From NCBI GenBank assembly GCA_003161535.1, contig PMOM01000301.1:1-8792 (forward strand): 8,792 nucleotides of DNA, given 5' to 3'. The notes beneath the pieces were generated by a model that saw nothing but the letters and a program-made list of their open reading frames with translations, was not told the DNA's origin and searched no databases. The translations under genes and the position numbers were made by a program. Below are positions 1-5,881 of this stretch, one piece after another (position 1 is the stretch's first letter; every line of letters begins with the position of its first letter). Origin of the DNA: Caulobacteraceae bacterium. Lineage in GTDB: Bacteria; Pseudomonadota; Alphaproteobacteria; Caulobacterales; Caulobacteraceae.

Positions 1-194
1 ACGCCATCTGGTGGAGCTTCCCGCTGGGCACGATTACCTCGGCGGCTCTGACCAGCCTCTATTACAAATTTGGCGGCTGGCGAAACTCACGCATGTTGCG
101 CGATGAACCCCGTGGCGAAGCGCCGGACGCCGGCCTGGCGGCCCCGTCCATGGCGCCGGCGCAAAAGGCGGTAGCCGTGGCGGAGGCAGGCTGA
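1..194 (+). CDS. C-terminal fragment of a probable MATE-family efflux transporter
   Basis: The reading frame is open from the window edge (first full codon at position 3) to a TGA at 192-194, giving the last 63 residues of a longer protein. It begins with a hydrophobic stretch containing AIWWSFPLGTITSAAL, then LYYKFGGWR, then a hydrophilic Ala/Pro-rich tail of about 35 residues. A final membrane helix with WWSFP, closed by a YYxFGGWR boundary and a basic tail, is what I recall from the C-termini of MATE (NorM/DinF-like) multidrug/Na+ or H+ antiporters of the inner membrane. That family call rests on pattern memory of a short segment. An MFS or other multi-helix transporter cannot be excluded because all upstream helices lie outside the window. 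The gene is cut by the window edge rather than visibly broken. The next gene lies downstream on the same strand after an 89-nt gap. Confidence 0.7.
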   Translation, partial: AIWWSFPLGTITSAALTSLYYKFGGWRNSRMLRDEPRGEAPDAGLAAPSMAPAQKAVAVAEAG

Positions 195-246
195 GAAAGG
201 TCGCGTGCTGCGTCTCTCGCCTCTTTCGTCCACTTCCCCAAGGCGT

Positions 247-262
247 TTATGATCAGTGATAA
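247..262. promoter_or_regulatory. Imperfect palindrome TTAT-N8-ATAA upstream of the luciferase-like gene
   Basis: The 16-bp element reads TTATGATCAGTGATAA. The outer four bases on each side are perfectly symmetric, and one further inner A/T pair also matches. It lies in the 89-bp gap between the transporter fragment and the flavin-dependent oxidoreductase, 21 nt before the preferred ATG. It is one of the few AT-rich patches in a GC-rich region. A repressor operator or part of a promoter -10 region is possible, but no regulator gene is nearby and chance symmetry is not excluded. No convincing -35/-10 pair or terminator was seen in the rest of the gap. Confidence 0.25.
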
Positions 263-283
263 CTTTTGAGGATCGAGGCGGCT

Positions 284-1564
284 ATGAGATTTGGCATCTT
301 CTATGAACACCAGCTTCCTCGGCCGTGGACCGAAGGCCTGGAGTTGAAGTTGTTCCAGGATGCGCTCGACCAGGTAGAGTTGGCCGATTCCCTGGGCTTC
401 GACAATGTCTGGGAGGTCGAACACCATTTCCTGGAGGAATATTCGCACTCCTCGGCCCCGGAGATTTTCCTCGCCGCCTGCTCCCAGAGGTCCCGTCAGA
501 TTCGCCTGGGCCATGGCATCGTTCTGATGCCCCCCGGCTACAACCACCCGGCGCGTGTCGCCGAGCGCATCGCCACCCTCGATCTGGTGTCCAATGGCCG
601 CGTGGAGTGGGGCACCGGCGAGAGCTCGGCCCTGCTCGAGCTGGACGGCTATCGGGTCGCGGTCGCCGACAAGCGCAACGCTTGGCGCGAAGCGGTGGAG
701 CAGTGCGCCAACATGATGGCCATGGATCCCTATCCGGGCTTCGAGGGCGAGTTCTTTTCCATGCCCACGCGCAACATCGTTCCCAAGCCGGTGCAAAAGC
801 CGCACCCGCCCTTGTGGGTCGCCTGCTCCAATCGCGAGACCATCAAGCTTGCCGCGCGCCTGGGGATCGGGGCGCTAACCTTCGCCTTCGTCGATCCCGA
901 CGAGGCCAGGCAGTGGGTCGATGACTACTACCGTATCCTCAAGGAGGAGTGTGTGCCCATCGGCCATGCGGTGAACGCCAACATCGCCATGGTCTCCAGC
1001 TTCGGTCTCCACCGCGACGCGGAGGAAGCTCGGCGGCGTTTTCAGGATGGCTTCCGCTTTTTCCAGTTCGCGCTTGGCTGGCACTATGGTTTCGGCGAGC
1101 ACACGCCTGGCCGCACCGACATCTGGGCCAAGTTTCAGGCCGCGCTGGCCAACATGCCGCCTGTCACCGCGGCCGAAGGCGGGATCAGTACGCCGGACGG
1201 TCTGCGCGAGCACCTGCGCAAGTTCGCCGACTGCGGGGTCGATCAGGTCTCCTTCATCCAGCAGGGCGGCCGCAATCGGCACGAACACATTTGCGAGGCG
1301 CTCGAACTATTCGCGGCCGAGGTCATGGGCGAATTCAAGGAGCGGGAAGCCGATCGCGTGAAGAAGAAAGACGAAGCGCTCGCGCCCTACATCGAGGCGG
1401 CGTTCAAGCGCAAATCCTACATGAAGCCCCTGGCCGACAGTGAAATCGCGCCGGTCATCGCTCTGGGCCGCCAGGTGGCCGAGCAGGCGGCGCGCGAGGG
1501 CAAGCCCTTGCCGCCCAATCCCAATCGGGAGGCCTGGACCAAGGCGCTCTCAGGAGCGAAGTAA
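284..1564 (+). CDS. LLM-class (bacterial luciferase-like) flavin-dependent oxidoreductase
   Basis: This 426-residue protein belongs to the luciferase-like monooxygenase superfamily, TIM-barrel enzymes that use reduced FMN (or F420 in some relatives) and usually O2. The N-terminus MRFGIFYEHQLPRPW is the first barrel strand. VWEVEHHF (42-49) carries the paired histidines typical of the active site. LMPPGYNHP (81-89) and GRVEWGTGES (105-114) are further family blocks, the latter part of the flavin/phosphate-binding face. The barrel seems to end near residue 340. About 85 mostly charged residues follow (EREADRVKKK onward), making the protein longer than the 330-360 residues of simple luciferase subunits. 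An in-frame TAA at 260-262 limits the start to TTG 266 or ATG 284; I chose 284 because GAGG at 275-278 sits 5 nt upstream and the protein then begins at the family's usual MRFGIF. The 3' end faces an FMN reductase gene 9 bp away, a plausible source of FMNH2. The substrate is unknown; an alkanal-, terpene- or ketone-type monooxygenase is possible. Confidence 0.9.
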   Translation: MRFGIFYEHQLPRPWTEGLELKLFQDALDQVELADSLGFDNVWEVEHHFLEEYSHSSAPEIFLAACSQRSRQIRLGHGIVLMPPGYNHPARVAERIATLDLVSNGRVEWGTGESSALLELDGYRVAVADKRNAWREAVEQCANMMAMDPYPGFEGEFFSMPTRNIVPKPVQKPHPPLWVACSNRETIKLAARLGIGALTFAFVDPDEARQWVDDYYRILKEECVPIGHAVNANIAMVSSFGLHRDAEEARRRFQDGFRFFQFALGWHYGFGEHTPGRTDIWAKFQAALANMPPVTAAEGGISTPDGLREHLRKFADCGVDQVSFIQQGGRNRHEHICEALELFAAEVMGEFKEREADRVKKKDEALAPYIEAAFKRKSYMKPLADSEIAPVIALGRQVAEQAAREGKPLPPNPNREAWTKALSGAK

Positions 1565-1573
1565 GCCCGCCAG

Positions 1574-2164
1574 CTAGGCGCCCTGACGGTCAAACGCCGC
1601 CGCGAACGACACCACCTGTAGGGCCACCGTTTCCACCGCGGCCGCGTCGCGCGGGTCGATGAACGCGCCGTCGCCATCGAACAGTTCCCCGCCGTTGGCG
1701 TTCAGGGTGGCGCCCAGGGGGGTGGGCCAGCCGCGCATGGCGTGGATGATCGAGCGCAGCGCCGCCAGGGTCGAACCGCAGGCCTGGGCGCCGTTGGCCA
1801 CGACGATACAGCCCACCGCCCGGCCGTCGAAGTAGGGCCGCGAGTCGTCCCGCAGACCTTCGAGGCTGTCGAGGGCGTTCTTCACCAGACCGGATATCGA
1901 ACCGTGATAGCCGGGTGTCGCTACAATGAGCCCGTCGGCGCGGCTGACGGCGTGCAGGAATTGCACCTGTTCGGGGTGCGTCGCGGGTTGATGGGGATTG
2001 TAGTGCGGCAGGGCGGCCAGGAACGCGCCGCCAAACAATTTAGTGCGCGCGCCCGCCCCCTCCGCCGCCGCCAGCGCCTTGATCAGCGCCGTCTCGCTGG
2101 CGGACCCCGGACGGATCGTGCCGCCCAGTCCGACGATCGTCATGGGGCGAGACTTGGCGCTCAC
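1574..2164 (-). CDS. NADPH-dependent FMN reductase (flavodoxin-like fold)
   Basis: This 196-residue protein matches the NADPH-dependent FMN reductase family (SsuE / chromate-reductase-like), cytoplasmic flavodoxin-fold enzymes that reduce FMN with NAD(P)H. GGTIRPGSASE (14-24) is the phosphate-binding loop after the first beta strand. TPGYHGSISGLVKNALDSLE (83-102) is the flavin-contacting loop and helix, corresponding to TPxY..SG.LK..LD in SsuE. CGSTLAALRSIIHAMRGW (129-146) is also family-like. The GTG start overlaps the TGA of the upstream acyl-CoA dehydrogenase by 4 bp (GTGA, 2161-2164), which suggests translational coupling. ATG at 2143 (MTIVGLGG) is an alternative start, but neither has a strong Shine-Dalgarno sequence. 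The gene faces the luciferase-like oxidoreductase tail-to-tail and may be its reductase partner, although it is cotranscribed with the dehydrogenase instead. A quinone or chromate reductase role cannot be excluded. Confidence 0.88.
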   Translation of the reverse strand: MSAKSRPMTIVGLGGTIRPGSASETALIKALAAAEGAGARTKLFGGAFLAALPHYNPHQPATHPEQVQFLHAVSRADGLIVATPGYHGSISGLVKNALDSLEGLRDDSRPYFDGRAVGCIVVANGAQACGSTLAALRSIIHAMRGWPTPLGATLNANGGELFDGDGAFIDPRDAAAVETVALQVVSFAAAFDRQGA

Positions 2165-3483
2165 GCCCTGGCCGGCTCGCCCTTGGCGGCGGCGTAGTGG
2201 CGCTTCAGTTCGTCCAACTCGCCGGCGTATTTGTCCTTGGCCGCCTCGCGCAGCTTGGGCAAGTGATAGTCAGGGAAGAGGTCGTTGTCGGGGGCGTAGT
2301 CACGCAAGACCTGCTTGGCGACGGTGACCTTGTGCACCTCGGTGGGGCCATCGGCGATGCCCATCACGAAGGCGCCGGTAATCATGCCCATGAATGGCAT
2401 CTCATTGGACACGCCCAAGGCCCCGTGGATGTGCAGGGCCGCGGCGGCGATGTCGTGATAGACGCGCGGCATGGCCACCTTGATGGCGGCGATGTCCTTG
2501 CGCACGACCTTGTAATCCTTGTGCTTGTCGATCAGCCATGCGGTGCGCAGCACCAGAAGACGAAACTGCTGCAGCTGGATCCAGGCATCGGCGATCTGTT
2601 CCTGCACCATCTGCAGATCGGCGAGGCGCCCATCCCGCGTCTGGCGGGACACCGCCCGGCGGCACATCAGGTCGAAGGCGTGCTGGCAGGCGCCGACGGT
2701 GCGCATGGCGTGGTGCACCCGCCCGCCCCCAAGCCGTGTCTGGGCGATGATGAATGCCCCGCCGCGTTCGCCGAGGACCGCATCCTTTGGAACCTTGACA
2801 TTGGTGTAGCGGATATAGCCGTGGCCGCCTTCGCCCTCGCCCGCGCCGACCCCGATGTTGCGAATGGTCTCCACGCCGGGCGTGTCGGTGGGCACCAGGA
2901 AGATCGAAGTCCGGCGATAGGGGTCCTTGGCCTGGGGGTCGGTCACCGCATAGAGCACCAAAACCTTGGCGTAGCGCGAATTGCTGGAGAACCATTTCTC
3001 GCCGTTGATCACCCATTCGTCGCCGATGAGTTCGGCGCGGGTCTTGAAGGTCAGTGGGTCGGAGCCGCCGGTCGGCTCGCTCATCGAAAAGGCCGAGCGG
3101 ATCTCTCCGTTGAGAAGCGGCTTTAGCCACTTTTCCTTCTGCTGCGGCGTGCCGTAGTGGGCGATGATTTCCGCATTGCCGGTGTCGGGCGCCTGGCAAC
3201 CGAATACCGTCGGCGCCAAGCCGTTGCGGCCCAGCTTTTCGTTCATGAGGGCAAGTTTGACTTGGCCGTAGCCTTGGCCGCCCAGCTCGGGGCCAAGATG
3301 GCAAGCCCATAGTCCCTGATCGCGCACCTTCTGCTGCATGGGCTTGATGAACTTCTCGCGTCCGGCCGATCCCCAGACAGCCATGCCCAGGTGTGAGATG
3401 GGCTCGACCTCGTCGGTCATGAACTCTTCGATCCAGTCGAGTTTCTTCTGAAACGCGGGGTCGGTCTCGAAATCCCATGCCAT
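2161..3483 (-). CDS. Acyl-CoA dehydrogenase family protein
   Basis: This 440-residue FAD flavoprotein should oxidise an acyl-CoA to the 2,3-enoyl-CoA and pass electrons to an electron-transfer flavoprotein. The order is the normal three-part fold: a helical N-domain with LGPELGGQGYGQ (63-74), a middle beta domain with AFSMSEPTGGSDP (131-143, the FAD/substrate signature) and INGEKWFSSNSRYA (159-172), then a C-terminal helical domain with HIHGALGVSNEMPF (351-364) and IADGPTEVHK (376-385). Where medium-chain enzymes have the catalytic Glu in YEGT, this protein has Asp378 in ADGP, a form I associate with the ACAD10/11-like branch. It is somewhat longer than classic ~380-residue enzymes. The open frame extends upstream to 3585, but ATG 3483 is preferred: AAGGGA lies 9 nt before it and the family N-terminus (MAWDFETDP) begins there. 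It leads a two-gene unit with the FMN reductase and diverges from zwf. The substrate is unknown. Confidence 0.95.
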   Translation of the reverse strand: MAWDFETDPAFQKKLDWIEEFMTDEVEPISHLGMAVWGSAGREKFIKPMQQKVRDQGLWACHLGPELGGQGYGQVKLALMNEKLGRNGLAPTVFGCQAPDTGNAEIIAHYGTPQQKEKWLKPLLNGEIRSAFSMSEPTGGSDPLTFKTRAELIGDEWVINGEKWFSSNSRYAKVLVLYAVTDPQAKDPYRRTSIFLVPTDTPGVETIRNIGVGAGEGEGGHGYIRYTNVKVPKDAVLGERGGAFIIAQTRLGGGRVHHAMRTVGACQHAFDLMCRRAVSRQTRDGRLADLQMVQEQIADAWIQLQQFRLLVLRTAWLIDKHKDYKVVRKDIAAIKVAMPRVYHDIAAAALHIHGALGVSNEMPFMGMITGAFVMGIADGPTEVHKVTVAKQVLRDYAPDNDLFPDYHLPKLREAAKDKYAGELDELKRHYAAAKGEPARA

Positions 3484-3492
3484 TTTGACGTT

Positions 3493-3498
3493 TCCCTT
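3493..3498 (-). promoter_or_regulatory. Ribosome binding site of the acyl-CoA dehydrogenase gene
   Basis: On the minus strand this reads AAGGGA, a good Shine-Dalgarno match placed 9 nt before the ATG at 3483. It favours the internal ATG over upstream in-frame start codons that would add about 34 non-conserved residues. Confidence 0.65.
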
Positions 3499-3574
3499 GA
3501 CGATTCTCGCTGGTCTCCGCGGTGGCGATCCCAGCCTTGCCTCATCATCAATGCCGCTTCCGATCCAGACGCGC

Positions 3575-3638
3575 AACCGCCGCAAACACTTGTTTGAAAA
3601 TTTTCCGGGCGGCCCTTAGGCGTCGCCATGCGGCGGTT
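3575..3638. repeat. 10-bp perfect inverted repeat flanking the candidate operator
   Basis: The left arm AACCGCCGCA (3575-3584) and right arm TGCGGCGGTT (3629-3638) are exact reverse complements with 44 nt between them. The enclosed segment holds most of the CAAACA/TGTTTG palindrome and the GAAAATTTTC palindrome. The arms could form a hairpin in RNA read from either strand, or be paired protein-binding half-sites. A coincidence favoured by GC-rich composition is also possible. Confidence 0.4.
3583..3596. promoter_or_regulatory. Candidate operator: palindrome CAAACA-CT-TGTTTG
   Basis: These are two perfect 6-bp half-sites separated by 2 bp, reading CAAACACTTGTTTG. The site lies 100 nt upstream of the acyl-CoA dehydrogenase start codon and about 130 nt upstream of zwf, inside the AT-rich island. 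It directly abuts a second perfect palindrome, GAAAATTTTC (3596-3605). Compact palindromes at divergent promoters are typical of TetR/FadR-type repressor sites, and TetR regulators often control acyl-CoA catabolism genes. No regulator gene is visible in the window, so the binding protein is unknown and the assignment is an inference. Confidence 0.4.
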
Positions 3639-3728
3639 CTGTCGCACCCCATCTGAAGCGCCAATCCGCGCGACGGCGATTTTTCCTTGCGCGAACCCAC
3701 CGTTCGCCCTCATGCGTTCCCCTAAGCC

Positions 3729-5174
3729 ATGGCCGAGCCCGCAAGTCCTATCGAGTATCTGGTAATCTTCGGGGCGACCGGAGATCTCGCCGCGCGCATG
3801 CTCGTGCCGTCGTTGTATTTTCTCGACCTCGATGGCCTGCTGCCGCTCAATCTCAAGGTGATCGGGTCGGCGCGCACGGCCATGGATCGGGAGGCTTATG
3901 TCCAGCGGGTGCGCTTGAGCCTGGAGGGACGATCGGAGGGTCTTGACGCGGGAGTCTGGTCGAGATTTTCGGCGCGCCTGGACTATTGCCAGGCCGACGT
4001 CACGCAAGGCCACGGCTTGGCCGATCTCGCCGTCCGCCTTGGGACCGCTCCGACGATCTATTACCTGGCCTTGTCGCCAAGCCACTATGGAGCGGCCTGC
4101 GCTGGCCTCGATGCCGCGGGCCTGGCATGCGGCGACTGCCGCATCGTCCTGGAAAAGCCCCTCGGTCACGATTTGGCGTCATCGCGGGCCATCAACGCCC
4201 AAGTGGCGCAGTCCTTTGAGGAAAGCCGGGTGTTTCGCGTCGACCACTATCTGGGCAAGGAGACGGTGCAGAACCTGGTCGCCTTGCGCTTTGCCAACAC
4301 CCTGTTCGAACCGTTGTGGAACAATCTGGCCATCGACCACGTGCAGATCACGGTTTCGGAGACTGACGGGGTGGGGGAGCGTTGGGGTTACTACGACGAA
4401 TACGGCGCGCTGCGGGACATGGTGCAAAATCACATGCTCCAGCTTCTGTGCCTGGTGGCCATGGAGCCGCCCGCCGACTCCGGAGCGGACTCAGTGCGCG
4501 ACGAAAAGGTCAAGGTGCTGAAGTCCCTGCGCCCGTTCACGGCGGAATACGCGCAGCAGATGAGTGTGAGGGGTCAATACCGCGGCGGTGTCGCGGCGGG
4601 AAAGGCCGTGCCGTCCTATGCCGAGGAGAAAGGCGGGACGAGCGACACCGAAACCTTCGTGGCCTTGCGCGCCGACATCGACAACTGGCGGTGGGCGGGG
4701 GTTCCGTTCTATCTGCGAACCGGCAAGCGCCTGCCCGAGCGCCGTACACAGATCGCCATTCAGTTCAAAGCCCTGCCGCACTCAATCTTCGGGGCCAAGG
4801 CGCGCGATGATCTGATCGCCAATCGCCTGGTCATCGATCTGCAGCCGGACGAAGACATCTCCCTGTTGCTGATGAACCGCCGCCCGGGCTTGATCGGCAC
4901 GCGCCTGAAGGCCCTACCGCTGAGCCTCTCCCTGGACGACGGCGGTCGCCGGCGGATCGCCTATGAGCGTCTATTGCATGACGTCCTGGCCAACAGCCCG
5001 GCGCTGTTCGTGCGTCGTGACGAGGTGGAACTGGCGTGGGCGTGGATCGATGGCGTCGCCGCGGCCTGGCGCGAATTGGCGATGACTCCCAAGCCTTACG
5101 CCGCCGGCAGCTGGGGACCGTCGGGCGCCTTCGCGCTTCTGGAGCGGTCGGGACGCGAATGGCTTGATGAATAG
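3729..5174 (+). CDS. zwf: Glucose-6-phosphate 1-dehydrogenase
   Basis: This 481-residue enzyme oxidises glucose 6-phosphate to 6-phosphogluconolactone with NADP+ (or NAD+), the entry step of the oxidative pentose phosphate and Entner-Doudoroff pathways. The N-terminal Rossmann domain shows FGATGDLAARML (14-25). EKPLG (142-146) is the conserved nucleotide-domain loop. RVDHYLGKETVQN (170-182) is the substrate signature. MVQNH supplies the probable catalytic His235, paired with Asp172. RWAGVPFYLRTGKRLP and RDEVE..W.WID in the C-terminal half are also family hallmarks, and the length is normal. An in-frame TAA 6 nt before the ATG (3723-3725) fixes 3729 as the first possible ATG. The lysine of the usual GDLAxRKL motif is Met24 here, as I recall in Zymomonas. 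The gene overlaps pgl by 8 bp and is divergent from the acyl-CoA dehydrogenase. Besides carbon catabolism it would supply NADPH for the nearby reductase and redox enzymes. Confidence 0.98.
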   Translation: MAEPASPIEYLVIFGATGDLAARMLVPSLYFLDLDGLLPLNLKVIGSARTAMDREAYVQRVRLSLEGRSEGLDAGVWSRFSARLDYCQADVTQGHGLADLAVRLGTAPTIYYLALSPSHYGAACAGLDAAGLACGDCRIVLEKPLGHDLASSRAINAQVAQSFEESRVFRVDHYLGKETVQNLVALRFANTLFEPLWNNLAIDHVQITVSETDGVGERWGYYDEYGALRDMVQNHMLQLLCLVAMEPPADSGADSVRDEKVKVLKSLRPFTAEYAQQMSVRGQYRGGVAAGKAVPSYAEEKGGTSDTETFVALRADIDNWRWAGVPFYLRTGKRLPERRTQIAIQFKALPHSIFGAKARDDLIANRLVIDLQPDEDISLLLMNRRPGLIGTRLKALPLSLSLDDGGRRRIAYERLLHDVLANSPALFVRRDEVELAWAWIDGVAAAWRELAMTPKPYAAGSWGPSGAFALLERSGREWLDE

Positions 5175-5850
5175 GATCGAGGCCTTTGCCGACCACGAGG
5201 CCCTGGCGGATGCGGCGGCCACCGTGATCGCCCAGGCGCTCGGCGCGCCGGAAGCCAAGAGCTTTATCGCCACGGGCGGCACGACTCCTGGACCCACCTA
5301 CGACCGACTCGCCAGACGCGATATCGACTGGGGCCAAATCACCGTCACCTTGAGCGACGAACGCTGGGTCGCGCCAACCGCGCCGGAAAGCAATGAGCGA
5401 CTGATCCGAACCCGGTTGCTCAAGCATTGCGCCGCCGCCGCGCGCTTCCTGCCGCTGAAAGGTCACGGGGCATCGCCCGAAGAAGACGCCGCGGCCGCCG
5501 AGATGGGCTTGCGCACGCTCACACCCTTCGCCGCCGTCCTGCTGGGCATGGGCGCCGATGGACATGTGGCGTCCTTGTTCCCGGGCGCGGCGGGTCTGGC
5601 GGCGGCGCTCGACCCGACCAGCGAGCGCCTGTGCATCGGTGTCGACAAGGCCGGCCTTGATCCACGCGTCCCCCGCATCAGCCTTACGGCGCGCGCCCTG
5701 CTGAGCTCGGCCTTGTTGGTGGTGCTGATCACCGGCGAGGAAAAGCGCGCCGTGGTCGAGCGGGTCGGCAATGATTCCGCCTTCCAGCCGCCGGTGGCGG
5801 CGATATTGCGCCAGAAGCGTGTTCCCGTTCGGGTCTTGTGGGCGCCCTGA
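5167..5850 (+). CDS. pgl: 6-phosphogluconolactonase
   Basis: This 227-residue protein hydrolyses 6-phosphogluconolactone to 6-phosphogluconate, the reaction directly after Zwf. Family motifs run in order: FIATGGTTP (33-41, the sugar-phosphate loop), TLSDERWVAP (61-70), ESNERLIR (74-81), LLGMGADGHVASLFPG (125-140, with the catalytic-region DGH) and RISLT (170-174). The length fits the bacterial DevB/Pgl type. The ATG at 5167 lies inside the end of zwf (zwf stop at 5172-5174), an 8-bp overlap that implies one transcript and coupled translation. A TTG immediately before it (5164) is a less likely start. No strong Shine-Dalgarno sequence is visible, consistent with coupling. Caulobacter-type operons continue with edd and glk; here the next gene is on the opposite strand, so the unit ends with pgl. 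Confidence 0.96.
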   Translation: MNRIEAFADHEALADAAATVIAQALGAPEAKSFIATGGTTPGPTYDRLARRDIDWGQITVTLSDERWVAPTAPESNERLIRTRLLKHCAAAARFLPLKGHGASPEEDAAAAEMGLRTLTPFAAVLLGMGADGHVASLFPGAAGLAAALDPTSERLCIGVDKAGLDPRVPRISLTARALLSSALLVVLITGEEKRAVVERVGNDSAFQPPVAAILRQKRVPVRVLWAP

Positions 5851-5881
5851 GACCTGTTCACCAAGTCTGCAACAGAAGGCC

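Larger units (their letters stand above)
3484..3728. promoter_or_regulatory. Divergent intergenic region between acyl-CoA dehydrogenase and zwf
   Basis: This 245-bp stretch holds no supported gene and should contain promoters for both divergent units. Apart from the dehydrogenase ribosome binding site, its main content is an AT-rich island (about 3584-3604) and several inverted repeats listed separately. I found no convincing sigma-70 -35/-10 pair on either strand. TTGTTT at 3590-3595 and TTGCGC near 3690 were considered, but neither has a good -10 partner. The zwf side has no clear Shine-Dalgarno sequence, so weak or leader-controlled initiation is possible. Confidence 0.55.

Noticed and set aside
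1545..1558. Hairpin CGCTC-TCAG-GAGCG at the end of the luciferase-like gene as a terminator
   Set aside because: The stem is only 5 bp, lies inside the coding sequence and has no following T-run on either strand.
2197..3126. A 309-codon open frame on the plus strand opposite the acyl-CoA dehydrogenase
   Set aside because: It mirrors the codon periodicity of the real gene; its composition (many His, Val, Gly, Asp) and lack of motifs mark it as a shadow.
3696..3728. Upstream alternative start of zwf at the ATG in TCATGCG
   Set aside because: That ATG is out of frame with zwf, and an in-frame TAA lies 6 nt before the ATG at 3729.
3417..4169. A minus-strand open frame of 250 codons spanning the dehydrogenase start, the intergenic region and the start of zwf
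   Set aside because: It overlaps the dehydrogenase in a different frame and zwf in antisense, and no part resembles a known protein. The intergenic portion alone is too short to support a gene.
5851..5881. CTGTT...AACAG inverted repeat between pgl and the SDR as a bidirectional terminator
   Set aside because: It has a 5-bp stem with a 12-nt loop and no T-tract, too weak to call.
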